NCBI RefSeq assembly: GCF_018881835.1
Contig: NZ_JACVPO010000001.1
Coordinates: 1,116,001 to 1,180,000, forward strand
Origin: Polynucleobacter hallstattensis
Lineage (GTDB): Bacteria > Pseudomonadota > Gammaproteobacteria > Burkholderiales > Burkholderiaceae
Reading direction: 5' to 3'
Length of the DNA stretch: 64,000 nt
Positions 1 through 13,469 of the stretch are shown one piece after another; the stretch's first letter is position 1, and each line of letters starts with the position of its first letter. Both the position numbers and the translations under genes were made by a program. The notes beneath the pieces are model-generated. The model saw only the letters and a list, made by a program, of their open reading frames with translations, had not been told where the DNA came from and did no database searches.

Positions 1-126
1 AACACCACTTCCCGCCTGCAAGGGCATGATCATCTGAATCGGTCTATTGGGGTAGGTATTTTGAGCTTGGGCAGATGCAACCCAAATTAAGCCCATTACT
101 AAAAGTAAGCATTTTTTAATGTTCAT
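1..126 (-). CDS. Bug/TctC-family periplasmic substrate-binding protein, N-terminal fragment
   Basis: Only the first 42 codons are inside the window; the gene runs off the left edge. The translation begins MNIKKCLLLVMGLIWVASAQ, a typical Sec signal peptide with a likely cut after AQA. It is followed by NTYPNRPIQMIMP, the opening beta strand usual in Bug (TctC) receptors of tripartite tricarboxylate transporters. These periplasmic proteins bind small carboxylates and are very numerous in Burkholderiales; most have no known ligand. The family call rests on the signal peptide and the YPNRPI motif only. Ligand and partner genes cannot be judged from this fragment. Confidence 0.7.
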   Translation of the reverse strand, partial: MNIKKCLLLVMGLIWVASAQAQNTYPNRPIQMIMPLQAGSGV

Positions 127-187
127 TTTTTGTCTCGTATTAATATAATTTTTAGCGCTCTAGAGGTGCCTGTGTGTATCTTAACGC

Positions 188-213
188 AATAAAAAACCGC
201 CCGAGGGCGGTCT
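188..213 (-). terminator. Rho-independent terminator after pntB
   Basis: Read on the minus strand, a GACCGCC/GGCGGTT-type stem with the short loop CTC is followed by TTTTTT. It lies about 20 bp past the pntB stop codon and closes the pnt operon. Confidence 0.85.
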
Positions 214-233
214 GTTATAGACAAGTTTTCTAT

Positions 234-1601
234 TTAACTTACTGACTTCACCATGTCCTCCACAACCTTCTTCGCATCACCGAAGACCATCATGGTTTTG
301 TCCATGTAAAAGAGTTCGTTATCTAGGCCAGCATAACCTGCAGCCATGGAGCGCTTGTTAACAATAATTGTTTTAGCTTTAAATGCCTCCAAAATCGGCA
401 TACCAAAGATTGGGCTGCCTGGCGTACGAGCAGCAGGGTTTACTACGTCGTTTGCACCAAGTACTAGGACTACATCAGCTTGACCAAAGTCGCTGTTGAT
501 ATCTTCCATCTCAAATACTTGATCGTATGGAACTTCAGCCTCAGCCAAGAGTACATTCATATGACCAGGCATGCGACCCGCTACTGGATGAATTGCGTAC
601 TTCACGGTTACACCATGATGAGTCAGTTTTTCTGTTAATTCTTTGAGTGCGTGCTGAGCGCGGGCAACTGCCAAGCCGTAGCCAGGAACAATCACAACTG
701 TATCGGCATTTTCCATCAGGAAGGCAGCATCTTCTGGTGAACCAGTTTTGTAGTTCTTCGGACCACCATCATCAGCACCACCGGCAGAAGCTTCAGCACC
801 GAAGCCGCCAAGCAAGACTGCCAGAATTGAGCGGTTCATTGCCTTACACATAATGTAAGACAGAATTGCGCCAGATGAACCTACGCAAGCACCCGCAATA
901 ATCAATACTGGGTTGTTCAGTGTGAAACCAATACCAGCAGCTGCCCAACCAGAGTAACTGTTGAGCATCGATACAACCACAGGCATATCTGCGCCACCGA
1001 TTGGAATGATCAAAGTCACGCCCAATACCAAGGCAATCGCGCACATCACTAAGAATGCTTCGTGGCTACCTGTCATGAAGTACATGACGCCACCAGCAAT
1101 CATGACAATTGCGAGAATGAGGTTGAGCAAGTGTTGACCTGCAAAGGTCACTGATTTACCACTAACTTTACCGGACAATTTTCCAAAAGCGATGATAGAA
1201 GCAGTGAAGGTGATCGCGCCAATAAATGCGCCGATAAAGAGCTCGATCTTTTGAGCGCCAGTATGGTCTTGGGCTGGGTTAAACACTGCTGCAATCGCAA
1301 TCAATACAGCTGATAAGCCAACAAAAGAGTGCATCAATGCTACAAGCTCAGGCATCTTGGTCATTTGCACACGTTTAGCAGCAAGTATTCCAATGATTGC
1401 ACCCGCAACAATGGCACCAATAATCAATGAGAAGACAGGTTTAAAGTCAGGAATCATGAAGGTGGTGATCACAGCCAACAGCATGCCGATCATGCCGAAG
1501 GTATTGCCTTGACGTGATGTGGTTGGTGAAGACAATCCACGCAAGGCGAGGATGAAAAGCACCGATGAAATGAGGTAGGAAATCGCGGTTATGTTTGACA
1601 T
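234..1601 (-). CDS. pntB: NAD(P) transhydrogenase subunit beta
   Basis: Beta subunit of the proton-translocating transhydrogenase of the inner membrane, which drives NADPH formation from NADH with the proton gradient. Residues 1-270 are mostly hydrophobic with about nine membrane helices. His91, in the MHSFVG segment, matches the conserved channel histidine of the E. coli beta subunit. The C-terminal domain III binds NADP(H): VPGYGLA near 305-311, AGRMPGHMNVLL near 350, and NDVVNPAA with GSPIFGMP near 390-410. At 455 aa the length is close to the E. coli protein. It is the last gene of pntAA-pntAB-pntB, 34 bp after pntAB, and is followed by a clear terminator. Confidence 0.96.
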   Translation of the reverse strand: MSNITAISYLISSVLFILALRGLSSPTTSRQGNTFGMIGMLLAVITTFMIPDFKPVFSLIIGAIVAGAIIGILAAKRVQMTKMPELVALMHSFVGLSAVLIAIAAVFNPAQDHTGAQKIELFIGAFIGAITFTASIIAFGKLSGKVSGKSVTFAGQHLLNLILAIVMIAGGVMYFMTGSHEAFLVMCAIALVLGVTLIIPIGGADMPVVVSMLNSYSGWAAAGIGFTLNNPVLIIAGACVGSSGAILSYIMCKAMNRSILAVLLGGFGAEASAGGADDGGPKNYKTGSPEDAAFLMENADTVVIVPGYGLAVARAQHALKELTEKLTHHGVTVKYAIHPVAGRMPGHMNVLLAEAEVPYDQVFEMEDINSDFGQADVVLVLGANDVVNPAARTPGSPIFGMPILEAFKAKTIIVNKRSMAAGYAGLDNELFYMDKTMMVFGDAKKVVEDMVKSVS

Positions 1602-1635
1602 GATTGTGGTCTCTGTATAGGTCTTGTTCTAGTTT

Positions 1636-1974
1636 TTATTTAGTTCCAGTCGCATCAGCTTTAGGGGCTTTTTTCTTGAACATTTCAAGCATGCGACGGG
1701 TGACCATAAAGCCACCAAAAATATTAATTGATGCTAAAAAGACGGCTACAGCGCCAATGATGCTGGTGAGAGTGATCTCATCACCACCAATGACTTCAGT
1801 TTGAAGTAGGGCACCAACAATAATGATCCCAGAGATGGCATTAGTAACTGCCATTAGTGGAGTATGTAATGCAGGGGTGACGTTCCAAACTACTTGATAG
1901 CCAACAAAAATGGCCAAAACAAACACGGTGATGTTTTGGACTGTGAGGATGCTTTGATACGCAGCGAGATCCAT
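1636..1974 (-). CDS. pntAB: NAD(P) transhydrogenase subunit alpha, membrane part
   Basis: A 112-aa protein with three or four hydrophobic helices and the motif [20 protein letters not shown], matching the membrane segment that forms the C-terminus of PntA in enterobacteria. Here it is a separate gene, giving the three-subunit form of the transhydrogenase common in beta- and alpha-proteobacteria. The C-terminal [10 protein letters not shown] is a typical basic tail. AAGGAAA lies six bases before the ATG as ribosome binding site. It is 24 bp from the end of pntAA and 34 bp before pntB, so all three are probably translated from one mRNA. Confidence 0.93.
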   Translation of the reverse strand: MDLAAYQSILTVQNITVFVLAIFVGYQVVWNVTPALHTPLMAVTNAISGIIIVGALLQTEVIGGDEITLTSIIGAVAVFLASINIFGGFMVTRRMLEMFKKKAPKADATGTK

Positions 1975-1998
1975 GATGTTTCCTTTGAATATTCTGTA

Positions 1999-3129
1999 TT
2001 AGTTTTTACGGATAGCCTGGCCATCACGACACATGAGGCAGGCAGTAACGATGTCGTCATCGGTTGGGATAGCTAATTTTGCTTCTGGATCAACGATCAG
2101 CTTCATGAAATCGAGCAAGTTGCGTGCGTACAAAGCAGAAGCATCTGCAGCCACCATGCTGGCGAGATTACTGTAACCAATAATCTTCACACCACTTTTC
2201 TCAACAATCTTATCTTCTTGGGTCAAAGGACAGTTGCCTGATCCATTGTCACCACGACCAGCTGCTAAGTCGATCACGATCGAACCGGGTTTCATATTGG
2301 CAACGGTATCGCTATGCAATAAGACTGGCGGCTTGCGACCTGGAATTAAGGCGGTAGTAATAACGATGTCAGCTTGTTGGGCACGTTCCGCAACTAATGC
2401 TGCTTGACGTTTCATCCAAGCTTCTGGCATTGGGCGCGCATAGCCACCAACGCCTTTAGCAATTTCGCGCTCCTCATCTGTTTCGTAAGGAACGTCAACA
2501 AACTTAGCGCCGAGAGATTCAATTTGCTCTTTAGCGGCAGGGCGCACGTCAGATGCTTCGATCACAGCACCTAAACGCTTTGCAGTTGCAATCGCTTGGA
2601 GGCCAGCAACACCAGCGCCCAAGATCAGCACACGTGCTGCTTTAACAGTTCCGGCTGCAGTCATGAGCATAGGCATAAAGCGCTGATACTCATTAGCGGC
2701 AACCATCACCGCTTTATAACCTGCGATGTTGGCTTGCGAAGACAAGACGTCCATGCTTTGTGCACGAGTAGTGCGTGGAGCAGCCTCTAATGAGAATGCA
2801 GTCACGCCTTGGGCAGCCATCGCGGCGATATTGTCATTATCAAATGGATCTAACATGCCAATGAGCACGCTACCAGATTGAATTTGCTTGAGTTCTGCAG
2901 CTTCAGGCGCGCGCACCTTTAGGACGATCTCCGCACTAAAGGCATCTGCTGCGCTACCAATCGTCGCACCAACAGCTTCATAGGCGGAATCAGGTTGGCT
3001 GGCTGTAACTCCCGCATCTTTTTGAATAACAACTGTATGGCCTTGGCCAATCAGTTTCTTAACGGTTTCCGGTGTGGCGGCGACTCGAGTTTCCCCGAGT
3101 CTGATTTCCAGCGGTACTCCTATGCGCAT
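1999..3129 (-). CDS. pntAA: NAD(P) transhydrogenase subunit alpha, NAD-binding part
   Basis: Soluble domain I of the transhydrogenase, which binds NAD(H) and passes hydride to PntB. It has the alanine dehydrogenase/PNT fold: MRIGVPLE and GETRVAATP at the N-terminus, and the dinucleotide-binding glycine loop GAGVAG at 171-176 followed by the acidic strand end in ASDVRP. The 376-aa protein lacks membrane helices, which are supplied by pntAB. GGAG sits seven bases before the ATG, supporting this start. First gene of the operon. I could not find a convincing -35/-10 pair in the 174 bp that separate it from the divergent mnmA. Confidence 0.95.
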   Translation of the reverse strand: MRIGVPLEIRLGETRVAATPETVKKLIGQGHTVVIQKDAGVTASQPDSAYEAVGATIGSAADAFSAEIVLKVRAPEAAELKQIQSGSVLIGMLDPFDNDNIAAMAAQGVTAFSLEAAPRTTRAQSMDVLSSQANIAGYKAVMVAANEYQRFMPMLMTAAGTVKAARVLILGAGVAGLQAIATAKRLGAVIEASDVRPAAKEQIESLGAKFVDVPYETDEEREIAKGVGGYARPMPEAWMKRQAALVAERAQQADIVITTALIPGRKPPVLLHSDTVANMKPGSIVIDLAAGRGDNGSGNCPLTQEDKIVEKSGVKIIGYSNLASMVAADASALYARNLLDFMKLIVDPEAKLAIPTDDDIVTACLMCRDGQAIRKN

Positions 3130-3303
3130 GGCATTTCTCCAAAAGCAAATTTTTCAAAAAATCTATTTTAGTTAGTTAGGTGAGAAGCTACCTATCTATT
3201 TACCCTTAATGCCATTTATTTGGTTTTGCCACAAATCTCGTAAATTTGGAGCAAGACTTCTACAATGGGTTTTTTAGCTGATAACGAATTCTCGCATTTT
3301 TTG

Positions 3304-4419
3304 ATGATCCCCCTCAATTCTGTCGCAATACCTGCTTCAAAACCCTCTAAAGTCGTTGTTGGGATGTCTGGAGGGGTAGATTCGTCTGTTGCAGCCTGGA
3401 TGCTCAAGCAGCAAGGCTATGAAGTGATTGGACTTTTCATGAAAAACTGGGAAGACGATGATAGCGATGAATACTGCTCCGCACGTCAGGATTGGCTAGA
3501 TGTGGTGTCTGTAGCTGACCTCATTGGGATTGATGTCGAAGCCGTCAACTTTGCAGCTGAGTACCGTGAGCGTGTTTTTGCTGAGTTTTTGCGTGAATAC
3601 GCTGCCGGCAGGACACCCAACCCAGATGTTTTGTGCAATGCAGAAATTAAGTTCAAAGCTTTTTTAGACCATGCCATCAGTTTGGGCGCGGATGCCATTG
3701 CCACAGGCCACTATGCGCGGGTTCGACATGAAGATGGTCGTGTACAGCTATTAAAGGCCTTGGATGCTAGCAAAGACCAAAGCTACTTCTTGCACCGCTT
3801 AACCCAAAGTCAATTAGCGAATGTACTTTTTCCTTTGGGGGAGATTCCAAAGACGGAAGTGCGCAAGATTGCTGAGCAAATCGGCTTGCATAATGCCGCT
3901 AAAAAAGACTCCACAGGGATTTGTTTTATTGGTGAGCGCCCTTTCCGCGAATTCTTAAACCGTTATCTACCGCGTACTCCAGGACCCATTAAAACCCCTG
4001 AAGGTAAAACGGTGGGTGAGCATATGGGCCTTGCCTTTTTCACGTTAGGGCAGCGCAAGGGTATTGGTTTGGGTGGCAGCCAGGACGGCAATGGTGATGC
4101 ATGGTACGTCGCCCGTAAGGAAGTAGCCAATAACACCCTATACGTCGCCCAGGGCCATGATCATCCATGGCTACTAGCCAATCAGCTTTCTACAATTGAT
4201 GCTAGTTGGGTTGCTGGAGTTGCTCCTACTCCGGGGCAGTACTCTGCAAAAACCCGCTATCGCCAAACAGACTCACTATGCACGCTTGCTACTGGAGCCG
4301 CGGGACCTTTGAGTTTTGAATTGGCCTTTCCAGAGGCTCAATGGGCCGTTACTCCAGGCCAGTCTGCCGTTTTGTACGACGGAGATATTTGCTTAGGCGG
4401 CGGAATTATTGCCACCTAA
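3304..4419 (+). CDS. mnmA: tRNA-specific 2-thiouridylase MnmA
   Basis: Thiolates U34 of the tRNAs for Lys, Glu and Gln. The ATP-binding PP-loop SGGVDSS is at about residues 22-28. The two catalytic cysteines are visible in [11 protein letters not shown] (about C111) and [12 protein letters not shown] (about C207), with GQRKGIG in the central domain. I chose the ATG at 3304, giving 371 aa starting [10 protein letters not shown]. An in-frame ATG at 3265 would add 13 residues that do not resemble the family N-terminus. Neither start has a good Shine-Dalgarno sequence, so the exact start is uncertain. It is convergent with the GST gene, 26 bp away. Confidence 0.93.
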   Translation: MIPLNSVAIPASKPSKVVVGMSGGVDSSVAAWMLKQQGYEVIGLFMKNWEDDDSDEYCSARQDWLDVVSVADLIGIDVEAVNFAAEYRERVFAEFLREYAAGRTPNPDVLCNAEIKFKAFLDHAISLGADAIATGHYARVRHEDGRVQLLKALDASKDQSYFLHRLTQSQLANVLFPLGEIPKTEVRKIAEQIGLHNAAKKDSTGICFIGERPFREFLNRYLPRTPGPIKTPEGKTVGEHMGLAFFTLGQRKGIGLGGSQDGNGDAWYVARKEVANNTLYVAQGHDHPWLLANQLSTIDASWVAGVAPTPGQYSAKTRYRQTDSLCTLATGAAGPLSFELAFPEAQWAVTPGQSAVLYDGDICLGGGIIAT

Positions 4420-4445
4420 GTCTTTCCGGCTGCTAGCGCCTTGAT

Positions 4446-5060
4446 TTAAGCGGCTGGAGGCGCTGTTTCTGCGAAGGAAGGCCTTTGCATCAACTTTTGA
4501 TACAAGGCGTCTAAATTGGGATATTGAGCTTGCCAAGCAATATTGGGAAAGCGGAACAGCAGGTAACCCAATGCGCAGCCAACAGCAATATCGGCCAAAG
4601 TCATCTGGTTACCGTGACACCAGGCGTTTTCACCTAATTCACGGGACATTTGGGCAAGAGAGGTATTTATTTTGCCCATTTGACGCTCAATCCAGGCGGG
4701 GCTCTGCTGCTCGGGTGGGCGCAAGGTCGCTTCTAAGCGAGCCAAAATTCCTGCATCTTCTACCCCGTCAGCCAAGGTTTCCCAAGTTTTGACAGTAGCG
4801 CGTTCACGACTACCTGTCGGGATAAGTTTGCCCACCGGGCTCAATGTATCAGCGTACTCAGCAATCACGCGCGAATCGTAAATCACTTCGCCATCATCTA
4901 AAAGAAGACAAGGCACTTTGCCCAAGGGGTTGTTCAGGGCTATTTTGGTGTCTGCGGCCCAGACATTCTCGAGTTCTAGGTCTAAATCCACCTTTTTTTC
5001 CAAGAAAACAATGCGTACTTTGCGTACGTAGGGGCTAGTGAGGGATCCGATGAGTTTCAT
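4446..5060 (-). CDS. Glutathione S-transferase family protein
   Basis: A 204-aa cytosolic GST-like protein. The thioredoxin-like domain covers residues 1-80, with MKLIGSLTSPYVRKVRI (active-site Ser in SPYVRK), GKVPCLLLDDGE and the glutathione-binding YDSRVIAEY. The all-helical C-terminal domain fills the rest, including LADIAVGCALGYL. The layout resembles the small GSTs of the YibF type. The substrate is unknown. No Shine-Dalgarno sequence precedes the ATG, but TATACT ends six bases before it (see findings). The gene is divergent from purB. Confidence 0.88.
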   Translation of the reverse strand: MKLIGSLTSPYVRKVRIVFLEKKVDLDLELENVWAADTKIALNNPLGKVPCLLLDDGEVIYDSRVIAEYADTLSPVGKLIPTGSRERATVKTWETLADGVEDAGILARLEATLRPPEQQSPAWIERQMGKINTSLAQMSRELGENAWCHGNQMTLADIAVGCALGYLLFRFPNIAWQAQYPNLDALYQKLMQRPSFAETAPPAA

Positions 5061-5102
5061 ATGCTTAGTATAGCGATGCCAATCAAACTGAATTGCTTCT
5101 AA

Positions 5103-7914
<2,812 letters not shown>

Positions 7915-7918
<4 letters not shown>

Positions 7919-8889
7919 ACCTGAGCCCCAAAGTTGGGATCATCGTTGCGTGTAACATCATCTGGCTTTTTATCGCCCTTCACTAAATCTTCGCGGGTTA
8001 CGCCAAGCCACATGGCCAGAGCTGCTGCCACGAATACTGAAGAGTAAATACCGAACAAAATACCAATAGTGAGCGCTAAGGCAAAGTAAAAGAGGGTAGG
8101 GCCACCAAAAATCAACATTGCTAAAACCATCATCTCGGTACTGCCGTGAGTAATCACGGTACGGCTGATTGTGCTGGTAATGGCATTGTCAATAATCTCG
8201 GAAGTACTCATCTTGCGATACTTACGAAAGTTTTCGCGAATACGGTCAAAGATCACCACCGACTCATTGACTGAGTAGCCTAATACAGCCAATACCGCAG
8301 CCAGAACAGAGAGTGAGAACTCCCACTGGAAGAAGGCAAAGAAGCCAAGAATAATCACGATGTCATGTAAGTTTGCGATGATGCCTGCGACTGCAAATTT
8401 CCACTCAAAGCGGAAGGAGAGGTACACCACAATACCAATGATCACAAATAGCAGTGCCATCAATCCATCGATTGCTAGCTCGCGTCCAACCTGTGGGCCA
8501 ACGAACTCAACACGCTGCAGTTTCACTCCGGAAGTACTTGGTTCAAGCACCTGCATGACCGCTGCACTTTGATCTGCAGAGGAAATCATTTTTCCTTCAG
8601 AATCTCTTTGAAGTGGCAGACGAATCATTACATCACGCGAGCTACCAAAATTCTGAATCTGGGTATCGGAGTAACCCAGTTTTTCTACCTTGGATCTGAT
8701 TGAATCTAGAGGGGCTGTTTGTGGATAAGACACTTCCATGACTGTGCCGCCAGTGAACTCAATTGATAAGTGAAGACCGTTTTGCCAAAGGAAAAAAACA
8801 GCTGCGAAGAAGGTGATGAGAGAGAGTGCATTTAGCGCCAGTGCATGGCGCATAAAGGGAATGTCTTTTTTAATTCGGAAAAATTCCAT
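7915..8889 (-). CDS. secF: Protein translocase subunit SecF
   Basis: With SecD it forms the proton-driven RND-type module that helps SecYEG finish export and release of proteins. There is one N-terminal helix (about residues 15-38), a periplasmic domain with the SecF start motif IEFTGGTVMEVSY, then five helices containing GYSVNESVVIFDRIREN and GILFGIYSSVFVAAALAMWL. It is 324 aa and begins three bases after the secD stop. It is the last gene of yajC-secD-secF, and its stop is shared with convergent waaA. Confidence 0.96.
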
Positions 8890-8892
8890 GAC

Positions 8893-10752
8893 TTATTTCT
8901 CCTGAGAGCGCCAAACTTGGCCGATAGCGAGTTTCTGAACTTTTTTACCTCTGCCGTACCAAAGGTTAACCAGGCCACGTGAGAAAAAGACTGCTGAAAA
9001 CATAGACGTCAAAATACCAAGGCAATGCACTACTGCGAAGCCTTTAATCGGGCCAGAGCCAAATGCCAGCAGTGCAAGACCGGCAATTAAGGTGGTGACG
9101 TTTGAATCCAAAATTGTTGCCCAGGCTTTATCAAAACCAACGGCAATAGCTGTTTGCGGAGCGGCGCCGTTACGAAGCTCCTCACGAATACGCTCATTAA
9201 TCAAGACGTTGGAGTCAATCGCCATCCCTAGCGCCAATGCCATCGCAGCGATACCTGGCAGTGTTAATGTGGCTTGTAGCATCGACAATACAGAAATTAA
9301 GAGTAGCAAGTTCACTGCCAATGCAATTACTGAGAAAGTACCAAATAAGAGGTAGTAAGCAATCATGAAAATAGAGATTGCTCCAAAGCCAATGATCAGA
9401 GATTTGAAACCCTTCTCAATATTCTCTGCACCCAGACTTGGTCCAATCGTGCGCTCTTCAATGATTTCCATTGGCGCTGCTAATGAGCCTGCGCGTAACA
9501 AGAGTGCTAAGTCATTTGCGCTCTCGGTGGTTGGTTGGCCAGTAATTTGAAACTTAGAGCCAAACTCACCTTGAATCGTGGCAATCGTGAGAACCTCACC
9601 TTTACCTTTTTCAAACAAGATCATGCCCATCGGTTTGCCGATGTTTTCACGGGTCACTTCTTGCATGACGCGACCACCAGCAGCATCTAAAGAGATATTG
9701 ACTGCAGGGCGTTGGTTTTGATCAAAGCCAGCGCTGGCATCAGTAATACGATCACCACTAAAGATGACCGATTTTTTGAATACGCCCTGACGGTTCTCGC
9801 CAAAACGGAATACATCCATACCTGGAGGTGGAGTCTCACCAATGGCAATAGTTGAAACGATTGGATCCGCTAACCTAGACTCCAGTGTTGCGGTGCGACC
9901 AATGATGTCCTTAGCGCGCGCAGTATCTTGCACACCAGGAAGCTGCACAACAATTCGCTCTGCACCTTGCTGTTGAATCACTGGTTCTTTAACGGCTAAC
10001 TCATTAACGCGCTTATTGAGTGTGACGATATTTTGTTTTACTGCGTTGTCTTGAATTTCTTTTAAGGCAGTCGGTTTAAATTCGCCAACCAGTTTTGGAG
10101 ACAGGCCGGTAGGCTTAACTTGCCAGGTCAGATCAGGCTGGCTAGTCATCAAGACAGAGCGAGCTTTTTCGGCATCTTCAGTGCTACCGAAAGTTAAAGT
10201 GATGGAGTCTTGGCCACGCTCAATACCTTGCTGGCGAATCGATTTATCACGCAGCTGACTACGAATATCTGTTGCCAAAGAAGTAACCCTCTTTTGAACT
10301 GCGCCTTTCATGTCCACTTGTAGCAAGAAGTACACGCCGCCACGTAAGTCAAGGCCAAGGGGCATCGGTAAGGCATTGAGTGCGCTTAACCAGCTTGGTG
10401 TATTGGAGAGCAGGTTTAATGCGACTGTGAAATTAGGTTCGTTTTGATCGATGTTCAATTTCTGTTGCAGCAAGTCGCGTGCACGAAGTTGGATGTCAGT
10501 ATTGTTAAAACGAATTTTGATTGAGCCTACATTGCCTATAGATTCGAAGAAGATGCCGGTATTGCTAATGTTGTCATCAGTCAGAATCTTTTCGACTCGA
10601 GACTGTGTCGCCAAATCAACCTTGATGGTTGGCTTGGCGGACGAGACTTGAACCGCTGGAGCCTCTCCGAAGAAATTGGGCAATGAATATAGTCCTCCAA
10701 TCAATAAAGCAAAGAGGATGACTATGTATTTCCAGAGAGGGTAGCGATTCAT
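8893..10752 (-). CDS. secD: Protein translocase subunit SecD
   Basis: Large subunit of the SecDF export accessory complex in the inner membrane. The N-terminus MNRYPLWKYIVILFALLIGG is the first helix. The periplasmic head runs from about 40 to 440 and contains the conserved LGLDLRGGVYFLLQVD near 130. Five C-terminal helices follow with GMAIDSNVLINERIREEL, the conserved helix-4 segment that includes the proton-relay Asp. The 619-aa length fits the proteobacterial form. It lies 25 bp after yajC and 3 bp before secF. Confidence 0.97.
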   Translation of the reverse strand: MNRYPLWKYIVILFALLIGGLYSLPNFFGEAPAVQVSSAKPTIKVDLATQSRVEKILTDDNISNTGIFFESIGNVGSIKIRFNNTDIQLRARDLLQQKLNIDQNEPNFTVALNLLSNTPSWLSALNALPMPLGLDLRGGVYFLLQVDMKGAVQKRVTSLATDIRSQLRDKSIRQQGIERGQDSITLTFGSTEDAEKARSVLMTSQPDLTWQVKPTGLSPKLVGEFKPTALKEIQDNAVKQNIVTLNKRVNELAVKEPVIQQQGAERIVVQLPGVQDTARAKDIIGRTATLESRLADPIVSTIAIGETPPPGMDVFRFGENRQGVFKKSVIFSGDRITDASAGFDQNQRPAVNISLDAAGGRVMQEVTRENIGKPMGMILFEKGKGEVLTIATIQGEFGSKFQITGQPTTESANDLALLLRAGSLAAPMEIIEERTIGPSLGAENIEKGFKSLIIGFGAISIFMIAYYLLFGTFSVIALAVNLLLLISVLSMLQATLTLPGIAAMALALGMAIDSNVLINERIREELRNGAAPQTAIAVGFDKAWATILDSNVTTLIAGLALLAFGSGPIKGFAVVHCLGILTSMFSAVFFSRGLVNLWYGRGKKVQKLAIGQVWRSQEK

Positions 10753-10777
10753 ATTGAGATACTTTTAAACAAGCGTA

Positions 10778-11104
10778 TTAAGCAGACTTCAGTGAGCCTT
10801 TTGGCAATACTGTTGTGATGGCACCTTTTTGCATTTGCACTTCAGTACCAGTAGCAATTTCAACAGTCACTACTTGGTCTTTTAATGCAGTTACTTTGCC
10901 GATGATGCCGCCAACAGTGACTACCTCGTCGCCAACAGAAAGAGACTCCAGCATTGCTTTAGTTTCTTTTTGACGCTTCATTTGTGGGCGAATCATGATG
11001 AAGTACAAGACTGCAAACATCAACAGCAAGGGAAGAAAGCTCATCAAGCCACCAGAATCTGCACCCGCGGCTGGAGCCTGGGCAAAAGCGTTACTAATCC
11101 ACAT
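10778..11104 (-). CDS. yajC: Sec translocon accessory protein YajC
   Basis: Small inner-membrane partner of SecDF. In 108 aa it has one membrane helix (LMSFLPLLLMFAVLYFIMIR, about 20-39) followed by the family signature RPQMKRQKE and a small beta domain with VTVGGIIGKV. TGGAGG lies seven bases before the ATG, one of the strongest ribosome binding sites in the window. It is first in yajC-secD-secF and 134 bp after tgt, the usual tgt-yajC-secDF order of proteobacteria. Confidence 0.95.
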   Translation of the reverse strand: MWISNAFAQAPAAGADSGGLMSFLPLLLMFAVLYFIMIRPQMKRQKETKAMLESLSVGDEVVTVGGIIGKVTALKDQVVTVEIATGTEVQMQKGAITTVLPKGSLKSA

Positions 11105-11238
11105 ACAAAACCTCCATTAATTACCAGTTGAAAACTGCTTAAGGAACTGCTTCAGTTTTAGGCTGTTAAAGCGAAGCCGTAAACCCGCAATTCTAAACTG
11201 TATGGGGCTTTGAGGGCTTATTTACGCTCCCAAGGCTA

Positions 11239-13439
<2,201 letters not shown>

Positions 13440-13469
13440 AGCATTACCATCAGGTATTGGATTTTAACG

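Noticed and set aside
4420..4445. Possible terminator between mnmA and gst
   Set aside because: GGCTGCTAGCGCC forms only a weak, imperfect stem and has no T tract.
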